Source of the DNA: Gammaproteobacteria bacterium
Lineage (GTDB): Bacteria > Pseudomonadota > Gammaproteobacteria > Arenicellales > JAJDZL01
DNA: 64,000 nt
Direction of reading: 5' to 3'
Assembly (NCBI GenBank): GCA_022823625.1
Contig: JAJEHQ010000007.1
Span: 1-64,000 of the forward strand
In this document: positions 8,746 to 19,710 of the stretch, piece after piece
Numbering within the stretch: position 1 is the first letter of the stretch
Layout of the letters: every line of letters starts with the position of its first letter
Notes under the pieces: model-generated
The model's input: only the letters and a program-made list of their open reading frames with translations
Databases searched by the model: none
Told to the model about the DNA's origin: nothing
Made by a program: the position numbers and the translations under genes

Positions 8746-10569
8746 ATGGATACAGTGCTTGGAGGGGAGAATTTCAGTATTCGGGACTACCTGAGAGGTA
8801 TTCCGACCTCCAGTGGGGTGTACATCATGAAAAATACAGATGGCACTCCTCTATACATCGGTAAGGCCAGGAATCTTCGCAGTCGTTTACGTTCCTACTT
8901 TCGCCCGTCTGGACTTTCGCATCGTATTCACACTGTGATGCAGCAGGTAGAGTTCATAGAAACAATCATCACAAAATCAGAAACAGAGGCTTTGCTTCTT
9001 GAAAATAATCTCATAAAAGAAAACAAACCTTTTTACAACATCAATTTAAAGGACGACAAAAGCTATCCATACATCAGGCTACATGACCAGCATGAGTTTC
9101 CCAAGCTAAGTTTTTATCGGGGAAACAGGAAAGAACCAGGCCGCTATTTTGGGCCATTCAGCAGTGCATCGGCGGTGCGTGATACATTGTCTCAAATCCA
9201 GAAAGTCTTCCCAATCCGACAATGTAGAGATTCCTTTTTTCAGCATCGCTCGCGCCCCTGTCTTCAATATCAAATCGATCGATGTACAGCACCCTGTGTT
9301 GGATTGATTGATCGGGAAGCGTATATGGAAGATGTCGAACAGGTCGTCTATTTTCTGACAGGGAAAAGTCAGGATCTTAACCAGTCGCTAATGGAAAAAA
9401 TGGAGGCTGCCGCATCTAAACTCGAATTCGAGCAGGCTGCCAACTACCGGGATCGAATCAGTGCCATTCAGAGACTTCGGGAAATTCAATCTGTCGAGGG
9501 TGGCACTACAGATTTCGACGTGATCGCAGCGGTGTATCTGAATGGTATTTTATGTGTTCAGTTGGTTATTTTCAGAAGTGGAAGGAATATTGATTACAAG
9601 ACATTGTTCCCTAGTATTAAAGTAGAAATGGACTTGAGCGAAGTGTTGGGGGAATTTATTCCACGGTACTATCTGGAGAGGGAAGTTCCTTCAACGGTAC
9701 TCATCAATCATCCGATTAAAGATGCAGAGATTATTGAAAATGTTCTTCGCGAACAAACCGGTAAAAAGGTTACGGTCCGAAATCCGGTTCGAGGCAAAAA
9801 ATTGAATCTGATTGAATTGGCCAGAAACAATGCACTCAATGCAATTTACCAGCGCCAGAATCAACATGACGCCATGCAACAGCGTATGGTTTCACTTGTT
9901 GAAAGTTTAAAATTAGATGACGTTCCAGAGCGAATCGAATGTTTTGACATTAGTCATCTTGCCGGTGAAAAGACAGTGGCTTCGTGCGTAGTATTCGACC
10001 GCAACGGGCCAGTCAAGTCGGAATACCGCACTCTGAACATCGCTGATGTTGGTGCTGCTGATGATTATGCAGCAATTCAGCAAGCCTTGACCCGCCGTCT
10101 TCGAAAAGTTAAAGACGGTAATGGTAAACTTCCTGACATCGTTTTGATTGATGGTGGAAAAGGTCAGTTAAGCGCTGCCCTGGAAGTCATGGATGAATTA
10201 CAAGTTGCCAATGTCTGTTTACTGGCGATATCTAAGGGCAAAGAGAGAAAAGCAGGGAACGAGCAGTATTGGGGAGTCAAATCCAAATCACCCATTAAAA
10301 TGCAGTCTGATGCGAAACTGCTCTTGCAGCACATTCGAGATGAGGCGCATCGATTTGCTATAACCGGTCATCGTGGACGAAGGGATAAATCAAGAAGACA
10401 ATCGATTCTTGAGGGGATTCCTGGTGTGGGTCCACGTCGTCGATCTGCATTACTGAAACAGTTCGGTGGCATGCAGGGATTGCACCGTGCAAGTACCGAA
10501 GATATCAGTCAAGTGCCTGGTATCAGTACATTGCTAGCTGAAAAAATATACTTTGAGCTACACGGATAA
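8746..10569 (+). CDS. uvrC: Excinuclease ABC subunit C
   Basis: UvrC makes both incisions in nucleotide excision repair after UvrAB loads it at the lesion. The 607 residues hold the N-terminal GIY-YIG nuclease (SSGVYIMKN...LYIGKARNLRSRLRSYF, about 20-50), a UVR motif near 225 (KLEFEQAANYRDRI), the RNase H-like nuclease with CFDISH and VLIDGGKGQL, and the C-terminal tandem HhH (GIPGVGPRRRSALL). The ATG used precedes the conserved FSIRDYL segment by about 11 residues. pgsA follows 10 bp downstream, the gene pair found in E. coli. Confidence 0.96.
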   Translation: MDTVLGGENFSIRDYLRGIPTSSGVYIMKNTDGTPLYIGKARNLRSRLRSYFRPSGLSHRIHTVMQQVEFIETIITKSETEALLLENNLIKENKPFYNINLKDDKSYPYIRLHDQHEFPKLSFYRGNRKEPGRYFGPFSSASAVRDTLSQIQKVFPIRQCRDSFFQHRSRPCLQYQIDRCTAPCVGLIDREAYMEDVEQVVYFLTGKSQDLNQSLMEKMEAAASKLEFEQAANYRDRISAIQRLREIQSVEGGTTDFDVIAAVYLNGILCVQLVIFRSGRNIDYKTLFPSIKVEMDLSEVLGEFIPRYYLEREVPSTVLINHPIKDAEIIENVLREQTGKKVTVRNPVRGKKLNLIELARNNALNAIYQRQNQHDAMQQRMVSLVESLKLDDVPERIECFDISHLAGEKTVASCVVFDRNGPVKSEYRTLNIADVGAADDYAAIQQALTRRLRKVKDGNGKLPDIVLIDGGKGQLSAALEVMDELQVANVCLLAISKGKERKAGNEQYWGVKSKSPIKMQSDAKLLLQHIRDEAHRFAITGHRGRRDKSRRQSILEGIPGVGPRRRSALLKQFGGMQGLHRASTEDISQVPGISTLLAEKIYFELHG

Positions 10570-10579
10570 GACTTAAGAC

Positions 10580-11164
10580 GTGCCTTTAACAATTCCCAAT
10601 CTACTGACACTGGCGCGAATTGCCACGATACCCATATTCGTGGTTGTTTACTTGTTCCAGCCCGATCATGGCCGGTTTGCAACAGCGATCTTTCTTGCTG
10701 CAGCAATTACTGACTGGCTTGACGGTTATCTTGCGAGAAGAATGGGTGTAGAATCAGCGTTTGGTGCATTTCTGGATCCGGTGGCAGACAAACTAATCGT
10801 CTGCACAGCACTGGTTTTACTGGTTTCGGACGACTTCATTACCAGTAGCGTTTTTTCGAAACCCGCTTTCATCATTGCAGTCCTAATCATAGTAGGGCGC
10901 GAGGTCAGTGTGGCCGGACTACGTGAGTGGATGGCAGAAACTGGCAATCGTGCAAGCATTGCTTCAAATATTCTGGCGAAAATCAAAACCTTTGCCCAGA
11001 TGGCAGCGATCGTGTTGCTGCTTTATGCACTGCCCATAGCTGACTACCCAACTCTGCTAATTGGTGAAATTCTGCTATACATTGCCACAGCTATGACCGT
11101 CTGGTCAATGATTATCTACCTTAGAATTGCTTGGCCAGCATTAGCGGACAGAGGCAACAGTTGA
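10580..11164 (+). CDS. pgsA: CDP-diacylglycerol-glycerol-3-phosphate 3-phosphatidyltransferase
   Basis: An inner-membrane enzyme making phosphatidylglycerophosphate, the first committed step to phosphatidylglycerol and cardiolipin. The 194 residues carry the CDP-alcohol phosphotransferase motif D-x2-D-G-x2-A-R-x8-G-x3-D-x3-D at 45-70 (DWLDGYLARR...FLDPVAD), and four or so hydrophobic segments are visible. It follows uvrC by 10 bp and is followed by three tRNA genes in the same order as in E. coli (glyW-cysT-leuZ). Confidence 0.96.
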   Translation: MPLTIPNLLTLARIATIPIFVVVYLFQPDHGRFATAIFLAAAITDWLDGYLARRMGVESAFGAFLDPVADKLIVCTALVLLVSDDFITSSVFSKPAFIIAVLIIVGREVSVAGLREWMAETGNRASIASNILAKIKTFAQMAAIVLLLYALPIADYPTLLIGEILLYIATAMTVWSMIIYLRIAWPALADRGNS

Positions 11165-11194
11165 AACCGAATAAAAATTGCACTAAATTTCACA

Positions 11195-11226
11195 TTGACA
11201 TCAATTGCAAATGGTTCTGCGATAAA
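11195..11226 (+). promoter_or_regulatory. Possible promoter of the tRNA-Gly-Cys-Leu operon
   Basis: A perfect TTGACA (11195-11200) is followed after a long spacer of 20 bp by TGC-GATAAA, an extended -10-like element ending at 11226. It lies 22 bp before tRNA-Gly. The spacer is longer than the ideal 17 bp, so this is tentative; the tRNAs could also be read through from uvrC-pgsA. Confidence 0.35.
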
Positions 11227-11248
11227 ATTTTTGAGTTGTCAAATCGAA

Positions 11249-11324
11249 GCGGGAATAGCTCAGCTGGTAGAGCGCAACCTTGCCAAGGTTGAGGTCGCGA
11301 GTTCGAACCTCGTTTCCCGCTCCA
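11249..11324 (+). tRNA. tRNA-Gly(GCC)
   Basis: A 76-nt cloverleaf with encoded CCA. The acceptor stem is GCGGGAA/TTCCCGC, the D-arm TAGCTCAGCTGGTAGAGC, the anticodon loop reads GCC in TTGCCAA, and the T-arm contains GTTCGAACC. It is the first tRNA of the trio downstream of pgsA. Confidence 0.97.
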
Positions 11325-11382
11325 TATTTCTTCAAATTACCAAAGTCGAAGAAAACCAAAATCAGATTTATCGCCAATCCGT

Positions 11383-11456
11383 GGCCGGGTGGCAGAGGGG
11401 TTATGCAGCGGCCTGCAAAGCCGTCTACGCCGGTTCGAATCCGACCCCGGCCTCCA
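11383..11456 (+). tRNA. tRNA-Cys(GCA)
   Basis: A 74-nt cloverleaf with encoded CCA. The acceptor stem is GGCCGGG/CCCGGCC, the anticodon loop CTGCAAA gives GCA, and the T-loop is GGTTCGAATCC. It is the second gene of the conserved Gly-Cys-Leu array. Confidence 0.97.
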
Positions 11457-11490
11457 ATTATCAACTATTGTCTGAGAACTTGTGTCCGAA

Positions 11491-11577
11491 GCCCGGGTGG
11501 CGAAATTGGCAGACGCAAGGGACTTAAAATCCCTCGGGAGAAATCCCGTGCCGGTTCGAGTCCGGCCCCGGGCACCA
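11491..11577 (+). tRNA. tRNA-Leu(TAA)
   Basis: An 87-nt class II tRNA with a long variable arm (CTCGGGAGAAATCCCG region) and encoded CCA. The acceptor stem is GCCCGGG/CCCGGGC, and the anticodon loop CTTAAAA gives TAA. It is the last gene of the trio, and the 1 kb after it is filled with gene remnants. Confidence 0.97.
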
Positions 11578-11838
11578 TTTGACATCTTCGACAACGTGTA
11601 AAGATATCCTGTAAAAACAATCAGATGAAAGTCGAACTCTGGTGTGCCGTGGAATGGAGCTTTACTCTATTGGGTGCGATATATCGTGAGGAATGACAGA
11701 TCAAAGCTCTTTCGATTTCCACTGACTGCTGGCTCACCCAAAAGGCGGGAATTTCAACGGTAATTCTTGGGAAGACTAGCATCCTGCAATAGCCACTAGT
11801 AAATTTGTCGAGAGCCCGCCAATCTCTTGTAGATTACA

Positions 11839-12315
11839 CTAGGGGACAAGTGTTGTTGTTCCGCACCTCTGGGGTTGATTACCGCCGTAGACGACTATTG
11901 CATGATTCACTCTATCTGTTGTAGAAAGAATTCTTTCTACTCGTCTGCAACTCTTGATCACACTGGGCATTGCAGTCATAGAGAATTTTGCTTCAACAAG
12001 TGATAGCCCGTTTGGGTGTTCAATAACCAGATCAGCCTCTGCACCATTTTGGTCGCGAAAAAACGATAACCCGCCAGATTCTCCGCGATTCGTTCTTCTT
12101 TTCAAAAATTCTGAAACTACCCACGTTTCGAATATAAAACCGCGAATTGGATGTGCAATAAGTTGTTCAGGTGTGTGAATTCCAAGCAACCAGCAGACAA
12201 GTCCACTATCGTAATAATGAAGTTTAGGATTCTTTACTAGCCTTTTTCTGATATTTGAACGAAACGCTGGCAGTGGAAAAGTAACAAAACTGGTTTCGAG
12301 AATATTGACAATCTA
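11839..12315 (-). pseudogene. C-terminal remnant of a DUF4143-type AAA ATPase
   Basis: The open reading on the minus strand encodes only the DUF4143 half of these ATPases. From the upstream in-frame stop near 12316 it reads through ILETSFVTFPLPAF, then the family hallmark KLHYYDSGLVCWLLGI, then IRGFIFETWVVSEF and FRDQNGAEADLVIE, and ends normally with a C-terminal VVYGG segment. The N-terminal P-loop ATPase domain is missing: the space upstream to the LOG gene holds no P-loop. No good start codon exists before the first hallmark; TTG at 12189 would leave only 116 residues. I read it as a 5'-truncated gene near a tRNA cluster. Confidence 0.75.
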
Positions 12316-12498
12316 TTCAAATTAAGACAATTCAAAATCATTTTTTGAATTAACTTAGTTTCGTTGCTTGTGAACCAAACATTAAATTGCTTAGCTCATC
12401 GCTTTCGCTACCGGCTGAATCTGTTGTGTATTGTGCGAGAGTCGGCTGGACAGAATATGCAGGTTTGTTTTTTCGCTCTAGGATGAGAAAAATCTTGC

Positions 12499-12580
12499 CT
12501 AGACAGAGCCTTTTACCCCGCCGCCATCAATAGTGAAATCCGTAGCCTGAACCCAATCATTTACCGATACTCTCAAAATT
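12499..12580 (-). pseudogene. Scrap of a short-chain dehydrogenase 3' end
   Basis: On the minus strand about 26 codons read VNDWVQATDFTIDGGG and then VKGSV before a TAG. The TDFTIDGG part looks like the C-terminal VTGxxxxVDGG segment of short-chain dehydrogenases. A TGA lies immediately upstream in frame, and nothing of the Rossmann fold remains. It is too short to be certain. With the DUF4143 remnant next door it suggests decayed, imported DNA in the otherwise gene-free 12316-12654. Confidence 0.35.
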
Positions 12581-12654
12581 CAACCTGAATGTCAACTCAG
12601 AACGATCTGAAAGAGCGAATTATGTCCACCACTCACATATTCATATAAGCTTGA

Positions 12655-13227
12655 TCAGTGGGGAAATACGCCTACATGCTGATAGGATGTGCTTGCAACA
12701 CAAACTGAATGAATGAGTGCTTCGACATCTTCTTCAACAATCAGGGAGTCAATCCAGTTAATTGGTATAAACCCTTCATTGCTCTGAAAATTCAGCAATT
12801 CCATTAACTTGTCATAGTATTTGCAAGTATTCAAAAGACCAATGGGCTTGTTGTGATATTTCAAAATATTCCATGTGAGTGCGGTAAAGAACTCTTCCAG
12901 GGTTCCGACTCCACCCGGAATTGCAACAAAGCCATCTGACAATTCGAACATCAGATTCTCACGTTCCTCGAGTGTATCAACATAGCGAAGATCTGGGATA
13001 AAGTCCGCTGCAATTTCGAGTTGAGCGATGCGATGAGGGATGACGCCAATGACTTCGCCACCTGCCTCAACAGTCGCGCGTGCAACTTCTCCCATGAGTC
13101 CAACCGATGCACCACCATATACCAAGCCGATGTTGTCTCTAGCAAGACACTGTCCAAAATAAATTGCAGCATCAGCGTACTCTGGCCGAACACCTTTATT
13201 GGAACCTAAAAATACGCAAATTCTCAT
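12655..13227 (-). CDS. LOG family protein (cytokinin riboside 5'-monophosphate phosphoribohydrolase type)
   Basis: A 190-residue Rossmann-fold protein of the LOG/TIGR00730 family, whose members remove ribose-5-phosphate from N6-substituted adenine nucleotides or AMP. The signature PGGVGTLEE is at 104-112, and VYGGASVGLMGEVA at 37-50 is the second family block. I place the start at 13227 rather than the longer 13278 because AGGAGG lies 9 nt before this ATG and the family begins with RICVFLGS. The bacterial substrate is usually unknown; a nucleotide salvage role is inferred. Confidence 0.88.
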   Translation of the reverse strand: MRICVFLGSNKGVRPEYADAAIYFGQCLARDNIGLVYGGASVGLMGEVARATVEAGGEVIGVIPHRIAQLEIAADFIPDLRYVDTLEERENLMFELSDGFVAIPGGVGTLEEFFTALTWNILKYHNKPIGLLNTCKYYDKLMELLNFQSNEGFIPINWIDSLIVEEDVEALIHSVCVASTSYQHVGVFPH

Positions 13228-13415
13228 GTATCCGTGCCTCCTAATGTCAGCAGGAATAGAAAGGGAAATATCAATCAAGAGATAAGATGTGTCCCGAGAA
13301 GATCGGGTTTGAATGTATCATTATATGAACTGCAAGCATCAACGAAATAGGGGATCTGTTGTCATTGGAACGTCATTGGCAATCAGTTCCTTTTTCTTAT
13401 TATTGAACGAATCGA

Positions 13416-14015
13416 ATGGCGAATCCTACAAAAAATATAGAAAAAACTTATGTGACAGCTGAAGCACTGTTTGAAGATTCCTGCAAGCTTGCGGCCAGTG
13501 TCCTAAAAAGTGGTTTTCGACCGAATTGGCTGGTCGCACTGTGGCGAGGTGGCACACCAGTTGGAATCACCATACAAGAACTTCTCGCGTACTACGGTGT
13601 TGAAACCGATCATATCGCAATTCGAACGTCATTCTACGAAGGGATTGACAAGCGAAAGGGCAAAATTCGGATTCACGAAATCGGATACCTAATTGATAAT
13701 ATTAACAAAGAAGATTCTCTGCTGATCGTTGACGATATATTCGACACAGGACTGACCATTGAAGTACTGATTTCCGAGATTCGCAGACGTGCAAAAAGAA
13801 ATACGCCTGATCAAATCCGTGTGGCCGCAGCGTGGTTCAAGCCAGAAAAAAATCGCACGGATCGAATCCCTGATTACTATGTCAATGCAACAGACAAGTG
13901 GATTGTGTTTCCTCATGAACTGTTGGGCCTTCAATTTGAAGAAATTCGGCAAAACAAACCCTACATAGCCAATGTCATGAACGATTTGGAAATGGAAACT
14001 GACTTTTCTTCCTAA
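13416..14015 (+). CDS. Phosphoribosyltransferase-family protein (hypoxanthine PRTase-like)
   Basis: A 199-residue type I phosphoribosyltransferase fold. The PRPP-binding motif LLIVDDIFDTGLT is at 102-114, and VALWRGGTPVG near 40-50 is the N-terminal loop. This resembles the purine-salvage-like group often annotated as hypoxanthine phosphoribosyltransferase, but the base specificity cannot be read from the sequence. It ends 47 bp before the SuyA-like gene on the same strand, so it might share a transcript with the sulfonate cluster. No link to that pathway is known, and it may equally pair functionally with the LOG nucleotide hydrolase next door. Confidence 0.8.
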   Translation: MANPTKNIEKTYVTAEALFEDSCKLAASVLKSGFRPNWLVALWRGGTPVGITIQELLAYYGVETDHIAIRTSFYEGIDKRKGKIRIHEIGYLIDNINKEDSLLIVDDIFDTGLTIEVLISEIRRRAKRNTPDQIRVAAAWFKPEKNRTDRIPDYYVNATDKWIVFPHELLGLQFEEIRQNKPYIANVMNDLEMETDFSS

Positions 14016-14062
14016 TTTGATAATTTGATTTTAAATTTAACAACCTCTATTAAATCTCTGAT

Positions 14063-14371
14063 ATGACAAACAATAAAGCACCTGAATTTCCACCTGACTT
14101 TTTGGTCCATGACGATGTCGACTCTGTTGGAGTCATCGTTGTCGAAAAATTAACTGCAGGACAAACATTGACAGGCTGGGTGATTGATACAGATGAAACA
14201 ATAACCGTCGATGCGATAGACGATATTCCCCTTGGTCACAAGATTGCACTGACTGATCTGACCGATGGCGATAAAGTCATCAAGTATGGCTTTCCAATCG
14301 GCCGCACTGTCGCATCAATTTCGAAAGGTGGTCATGTACATGTTCACAATACAAAAACGGAAAAATGGTAA
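14063..14371 (+). CDS. suyA: UxaA-family small subunit, probable (2R)-sulfolactate sulfo-lyase alpha (SuyA-like)
   Basis: A 102-residue SAF-domain protein ([17 protein letters not shown] at about 28-44, GHKIALTDL at about 60-68, [23 protein letters not shown] at the end). SAF small subunits pair with UxaA-type large subunits in altronate/galactarate dehydratases and in SuyAB, which splits (R)-sulfolactate into pyruvate and sulfite. The small and large parts are encoded separately here, as in Paracoccus SuyAB, and the downstream HpsN-type dehydrogenase and ComC-like dehydrogenase favour sulfolactate over a sugar acid. The family is certain; the substrate is inferred from context. It overlaps the next gene by 7 bp. 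Confidence 0.72.
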   Translation: MTNNKAPEFPPDFLVHDDVDSVGVIVVEKLTAGQTLTGWVIDTDETITVDAIDDIPLGHKIALTDLTDGDKVIKYGFPIGRTVASISKGGHVHVHNTKTEKW

Positions 14372-15543
14372 TGACTGAGTCAAAGCAAATATTCGGATAC
14401 CGAAGAGAAAATGGACGCGTAGGTATTCGCAACCATGTCATCATTCTACCCTTGGATGATTTGTCCAATGCAGCAAGCGAAGCCGTCGCCAACAACATTA
14501 AAGGAACACTCGCATTACCACATCACTACGGACGCTTGCAGTTTGGCGAAGATTTGGAATTGCATTTTCGCACTTTGATTGGTACCGGTAGCAATCCAAA
14601 CGTTGCCGCATGCGTTGTCATTGGTATTGAGCCAGGCTGGACGAAACGAGTGGTTGACGGTATTGCCAGAACCGGCAAACCAGTGACTGGATTTTCAATT
14701 GAACAGCAAGGCGATATAGCGACTATCGCTGCTGCATCAAGAACCGCTAAAGAATATCTGCATTGGGCCTCTGAAATTAGACGCGATCCTTGCGGAATCG
14801 AAGACCTTTGGATTTCTCATAAGTGCGGTGAATCTGACACAACATCTGGAATCGGTGCGAATCCAACTGTCGGTAATCTGATTGATAAATTAGACCCCTT
14901 GGGCGCTACCAACTGTTTTGGTGAAACATCTGAACTGACAGGTGCGGAACTTCTCTGCAAAGATCGTGCCGCAACACCTGAAATTGGTGAAAAATTCTAC
15001 GCAACTTGGAAAGCATATATGGATGAGGTTATTGAACCGCACAAAACCAACGATCTGTCTGAAAGCCAACCGACTAAGGGGAACATCGAAGGTGGTTTGA
15101 CAACCATTGAGGAGAAGGCCTTAGGCAATCTCCAAAAAATTGGAAAGCACACATCTTACATTGATGTCCTTAAACCTGCAGAGGAACCTAAGAGTGGGCC
15201 TGGACTGTATTTTATGGACACATCGTCAGCCGCAGCGGAATGTGTTACTCTCCAAGCGGCTGCTGGTTTCGTTGTTCATGTTTTTCCGACCGGACAAGGT
15301 AACATCATTGGACATCCGATCGAGCCTGTTATCAAGCTTACTGCAAATCCGCGGACTGTTCGTACTATGGGTGAGCATGTTGACTTGGATGTTTCGGGCA
15401 TTCTACGTCGAGAATTGACTATGGATGAAGCTGGAGACCTGTTGATTGACATGACCATTCGAACGTGTAATGGTCGATTGACGGCAGCAGAAGCACTAGG
15501 ACATCGAGAGTTTGTAATGACAAAACTCTATCGAAGCGCATAG
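14365..15543 (+). CDS. suyB: UxaA-family large subunit, probable (2R)-sulfolactate sulfo-lyase beta (SuyB-like)
   Basis: A 392-residue UxaA/GarD-type lyase large subunit. Family blocks are [22 protein letters not shown] at the N-terminus, the [22 protein letters not shown] region near 151-172, and [23 protein letters not shown] near 309-331. These enzymes use Fe2+ to eliminate the group beside a hydroxyl; for SuyB this releases sulfite. It forms a complex with the preceding small subunit, whose stop overlaps this start (the second ATG at 14371 is an alternative start). Altronate dehydratase is the main alternative, but no uronate genes are nearby. Confidence 0.72.
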   Translation: MVMTESKQIFGYRRENGRVGIRNHVIILPLDDLSNAASEAVANNIKGTLALPHHYGRLQFGEDLELHFRTLIGTGSNPNVAACVVIGIEPGWTKRVVDGIARTGKPVTGFSIEQQGDIATIAAASRTAKEYLHWASEIRRDPCGIEDLWISHKCGESDTTSGIGANPTVGNLIDKLDPLGATNCFGETSELTGAELLCKDRAATPEIGEKFYATWKAYMDEVIEPHKTNDLSESQPTKGNIEGGLTTIEEKALGNLQKIGKHTSYIDVLKPAEEPKSGPGLYFMDTSSAAAECVTLQAAAGFVVHVFPTGQGNIIGHPIEPVIKLTANPRTVRTMGEHVDLDVSGILRRELTMDEAGDLLIDMTIRTCNGRLTAAEALGHREFVMTKLYRSA

Positions 15544-15587
15544 CCCTGGTTAGATAACAATGATTTATAGAAGCCGAATCAATTTAA

Positions 15588-17676
<2,089 letters not shown>

Positions 17677-17690
17677 ATTTTGAACAAGTT

Positions 17691-18680
17691 ATGAAAGCAC
17701 TTGTATATATAGCTCCAAACTCCATAGAATTTCGTCCTGAACCGTCTCCTTCTCTGCTCCCAGGTGATTCTTTAGTTAAAGTCGAGGCGGTGGGAATCTG
17801 TGGTTCGGATTTACATGCATATCTAGGCCATGACAGCAGACGAGTACCACCTTTGATTTTAGGGCATGAAGTCTGCGGTACTGTCATCGAAGGGTCCAGT
17901 AAAGGAAAGCAGGTTGTCGTCAATCCCTTGATTACTTGTGGAGAGTGTAACGACTGCCTGAATGGTTTGACAAATTTGTGCCTGGACCGCAAATTAATTG
18001 GTATGAATCGACCCGGCGCTTTTGCCGAACAGTTCGGAATTCCTGCAAAAAATCTAGTTGAAGTTCCCAACGGCGGTAATTCTGTAAAACTGGCTCTCGC
18101 AGAACCTGCAGCAGTATCTTTACACGCTGTAAGACTTGTTGAACGAATAGCCATGCGTCCCTTATCGGAAGGAAATGCTCTCGTTATCGGTGGTGGTGCG
18201 GTTGGTTTGCTATGTGCGATTATTCTGCGTGATTATGGCTGCAAGTCCATAGTGCTTTCTGAAACCAACGAACAGCGACTTAAAGTCATTGAATCTACCG
18301 GTGTCTGCGAGGTTATAAATCCAACAACAGACAACATTGCGAAAAACCATTTTGATGCCGTATTTGATGCAGTCGGTATTTCATTAACCCGTCAAACGTC
18401 AATTCGTGCTGTAAAACCCGGAGGCGCAATCATGCACATCGGCTTGGGTGATGCATCCGGAGAAATGGACGTCAGAAAAATGACGCTTTCGGAAATAACC
18501 TTTATCGGAACCTACACATACACTGCTTTGGATTTTCGTGTTGCTGTCCACAAGATCGCCAAAGGTGATTATGGGGCGCTCGACTGGGTGGATGAACGTC
18601 CTTTGGCTGATGGTTCTCAAGCATTTAGAGAATTAGTTCAAGGGAAGGTTGCTTCTCCAAAGATTATTCTGCGTCCCTGA
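17691..18680 (+). CDS. Zinc-dependent alcohol dehydrogenase, candidate HpsP-like
   Basis: A 329-residue medium-chain dehydrogenase. Catalytic Zn ligands Cys37 and His59-Glu60 are in GICGSD and LGHE; structural Zn cysteines are 83, 86, 89 and 97. The Rossmann motif ALVIGGGAVGLL follows near residue 165, and the acidic residue after it (SETNEQR) favours NAD. It begins 14 bp after the SDR gene. Together with that SDR it may racemise DHPS enantiomers (as HpsO/HpsP) so that HpsN can act; that assignment rests on gene context only. Confidence 0.65.
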   Translation: MKALVYIAPNSIEFRPEPSPSLLPGDSLVKVEAVGICGSDLHAYLGHDSRRVPPLILGHEVCGTVIEGSSKGKQVVVNPLITCGECNDCLNGLTNLCLDRKLIGMNRPGAFAEQFGIPAKNLVEVPNGGNSVKLALAEPAAVSLHAVRLVERIAMRPLSEGNALVIGGGAVGLLCAIILRDYGCKSIVLSETNEQRLKVIESTGVCEVINPTTDNIAKNHFDAVFDAVGISLTRQTSIRAVKPGGAIMHIGLGDASGEMDVRKMTLSEITFIGTYTYTALDFRVAVHKIAKGDYGALDWVDERPLADGSQAFRELVQGKVASPKIILRP

Positions 18681-18688
18681 CAAGTGGT

Positions 18689-19705
18689 TTGAATTCAAAG
18701 GTACGAATTTCCTTTGAGTCTGCGCAGCACCTTGCTCACAAGGCACTCGTTGCACAAGGCGCTGATGATCTAGTTGCCGCTAGTGTAGCATCAGCACTAG
18801 TATTAGCCGACGCCGATGGACAGACCGGACATGGGCTGTCGAGAATTCCTTCCTATATTGATCAGATGCACTGCCAAAAGGTCGATGGGATGGCTCTTCC
18901 ATTCATTCAAAATAAATCTCATCAGAGTATCGAAATTGATGCAAATGGAGGATTCGCCTACCCGGCTATCAGTCTGGCTGTGGAAGAACTTCTGGCCGCC
19001 TGTAGAGAGCGCGGGGGTATTGTCATGGCAGGCATAGTCGGATCACATCACTGTGGAGTCGCAGGCCATCCAGTGGAAAAACTCGCTCAGGACGGATTTC
19101 TTGGACTTATGCTGGCTAACACACCTAAAGCGATACATGCTTTTGGGGGTGCAAAACCAATATTTGGAACCAATCCTATCGCGTTCGCCTGTCCCAGGAA
19201 ATTACATGATCCGATCGTGCTGGATCTATCTCTTTCGATCGCAGCGCGAGGAAAAATTGTGCAATCCGCAGGGCAGGGGAGTAATATTCCAGATGACTGG
19301 GGAGTAGATGAACAGGGCCAACCTACCACAGATCCTAAAGAAGTTCTGAAAGGTAGCCTGAATGCAATAGGAGGAACGAAAGGGATGGCACTGGCACTAA
19401 TGGTTGAAATACTAGCCGGCGCTTTTGTCAATAGTCACTTTGGTTTTCAGGCATCTTCATTTTTTGATCGAGAGGGTGGTCCACCTCGAGTCGGTCAACT
19501 CCTAATTTGCATGAATCCACTTGAATTCAATCCAGAATTTTTCAAGCAGATTGAAACTTTAGTGGAAAAAATCCGCGAAGAGCAACCGGCTCGATTACCT
19601 GGTTCAAAACGTTTTGCGAACAGAAAAGCAGCAGAGCATTCTGGATTGGATTATTCGGAAGCGTTGATTAATACGATAGAACTTTTAGCACAAATCAGTC
19701 GTTAG
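18689..19705 (+). CDS. ComC-like malate/L-lactate/sulfolactate dehydrogenase
   Basis: A 338-residue member of the Ldh2/MDH2/ComC family of NAD(P)-dependent 2-hydroxyacid dehydrogenases. Family blocks are ADADGQTGHGLSRIPSY near 33-49, GIVGSHHCGVAGHPVE near 116-131, and GTNPIAFACPR near 162-172. ComC reduces sulfopyruvate to (R)-sulfolactate. In the SuyAB context this enzyme would move sulfolactate between enantiomers or to sulfopyruvate; a SlcC-type partner is not visible. The start is TTG, 8 bp after the stop of the alcohol dehydrogenase gene. It ends the cluster and converges on the methyltransferase-like gene 5 bp away. Confidence 0.72.
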   Translation: MNSKVRISFESAQHLAHKALVAQGADDLVAASVASALVLADADGQTGHGLSRIPSYIDQMHCQKVDGMALPFIQNKSHQSIEIDANGGFAYPAISLAVEELLAACRERGGIVMAGIVGSHHCGVAGHPVEKLAQDGFLGLMLANTPKAIHAFGGAKPIFGTNPIAFACPRKLHDPIVLDLSLSIAARGKIVQSAGQGSNIPDDWGVDEQGQPTTDPKEVLKGSLNAIGGTKGMALALMVEILAGAFVNSHFGFQASSFFDREGGPPRVGQLLICMNPLEFNPEFFKQIETLVEKIREEQPARLPGSKRFANRKAAEHSGLDYSEALINTIELLAQISR

Positions 19706-19710
19706 AACTT

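Noticed and set aside
11195-11594. Several open frames of 85-110 codons on both strands
   Set aside because: They run through the three tRNA genes and their products are translations of tRNA sequence.
13228-13278. Longer start of the LOG-family gene
   Set aside because: AGGAGG precedes the shorter ATG and the family begins there.
14063-15543. Altronate dehydratase (UxaA) as the primary call
   Set aside because: The family fits, but there are no uronate genes; HpsN-type and ComC-type neighbours favour sulfolactate. Kept as the alternative.
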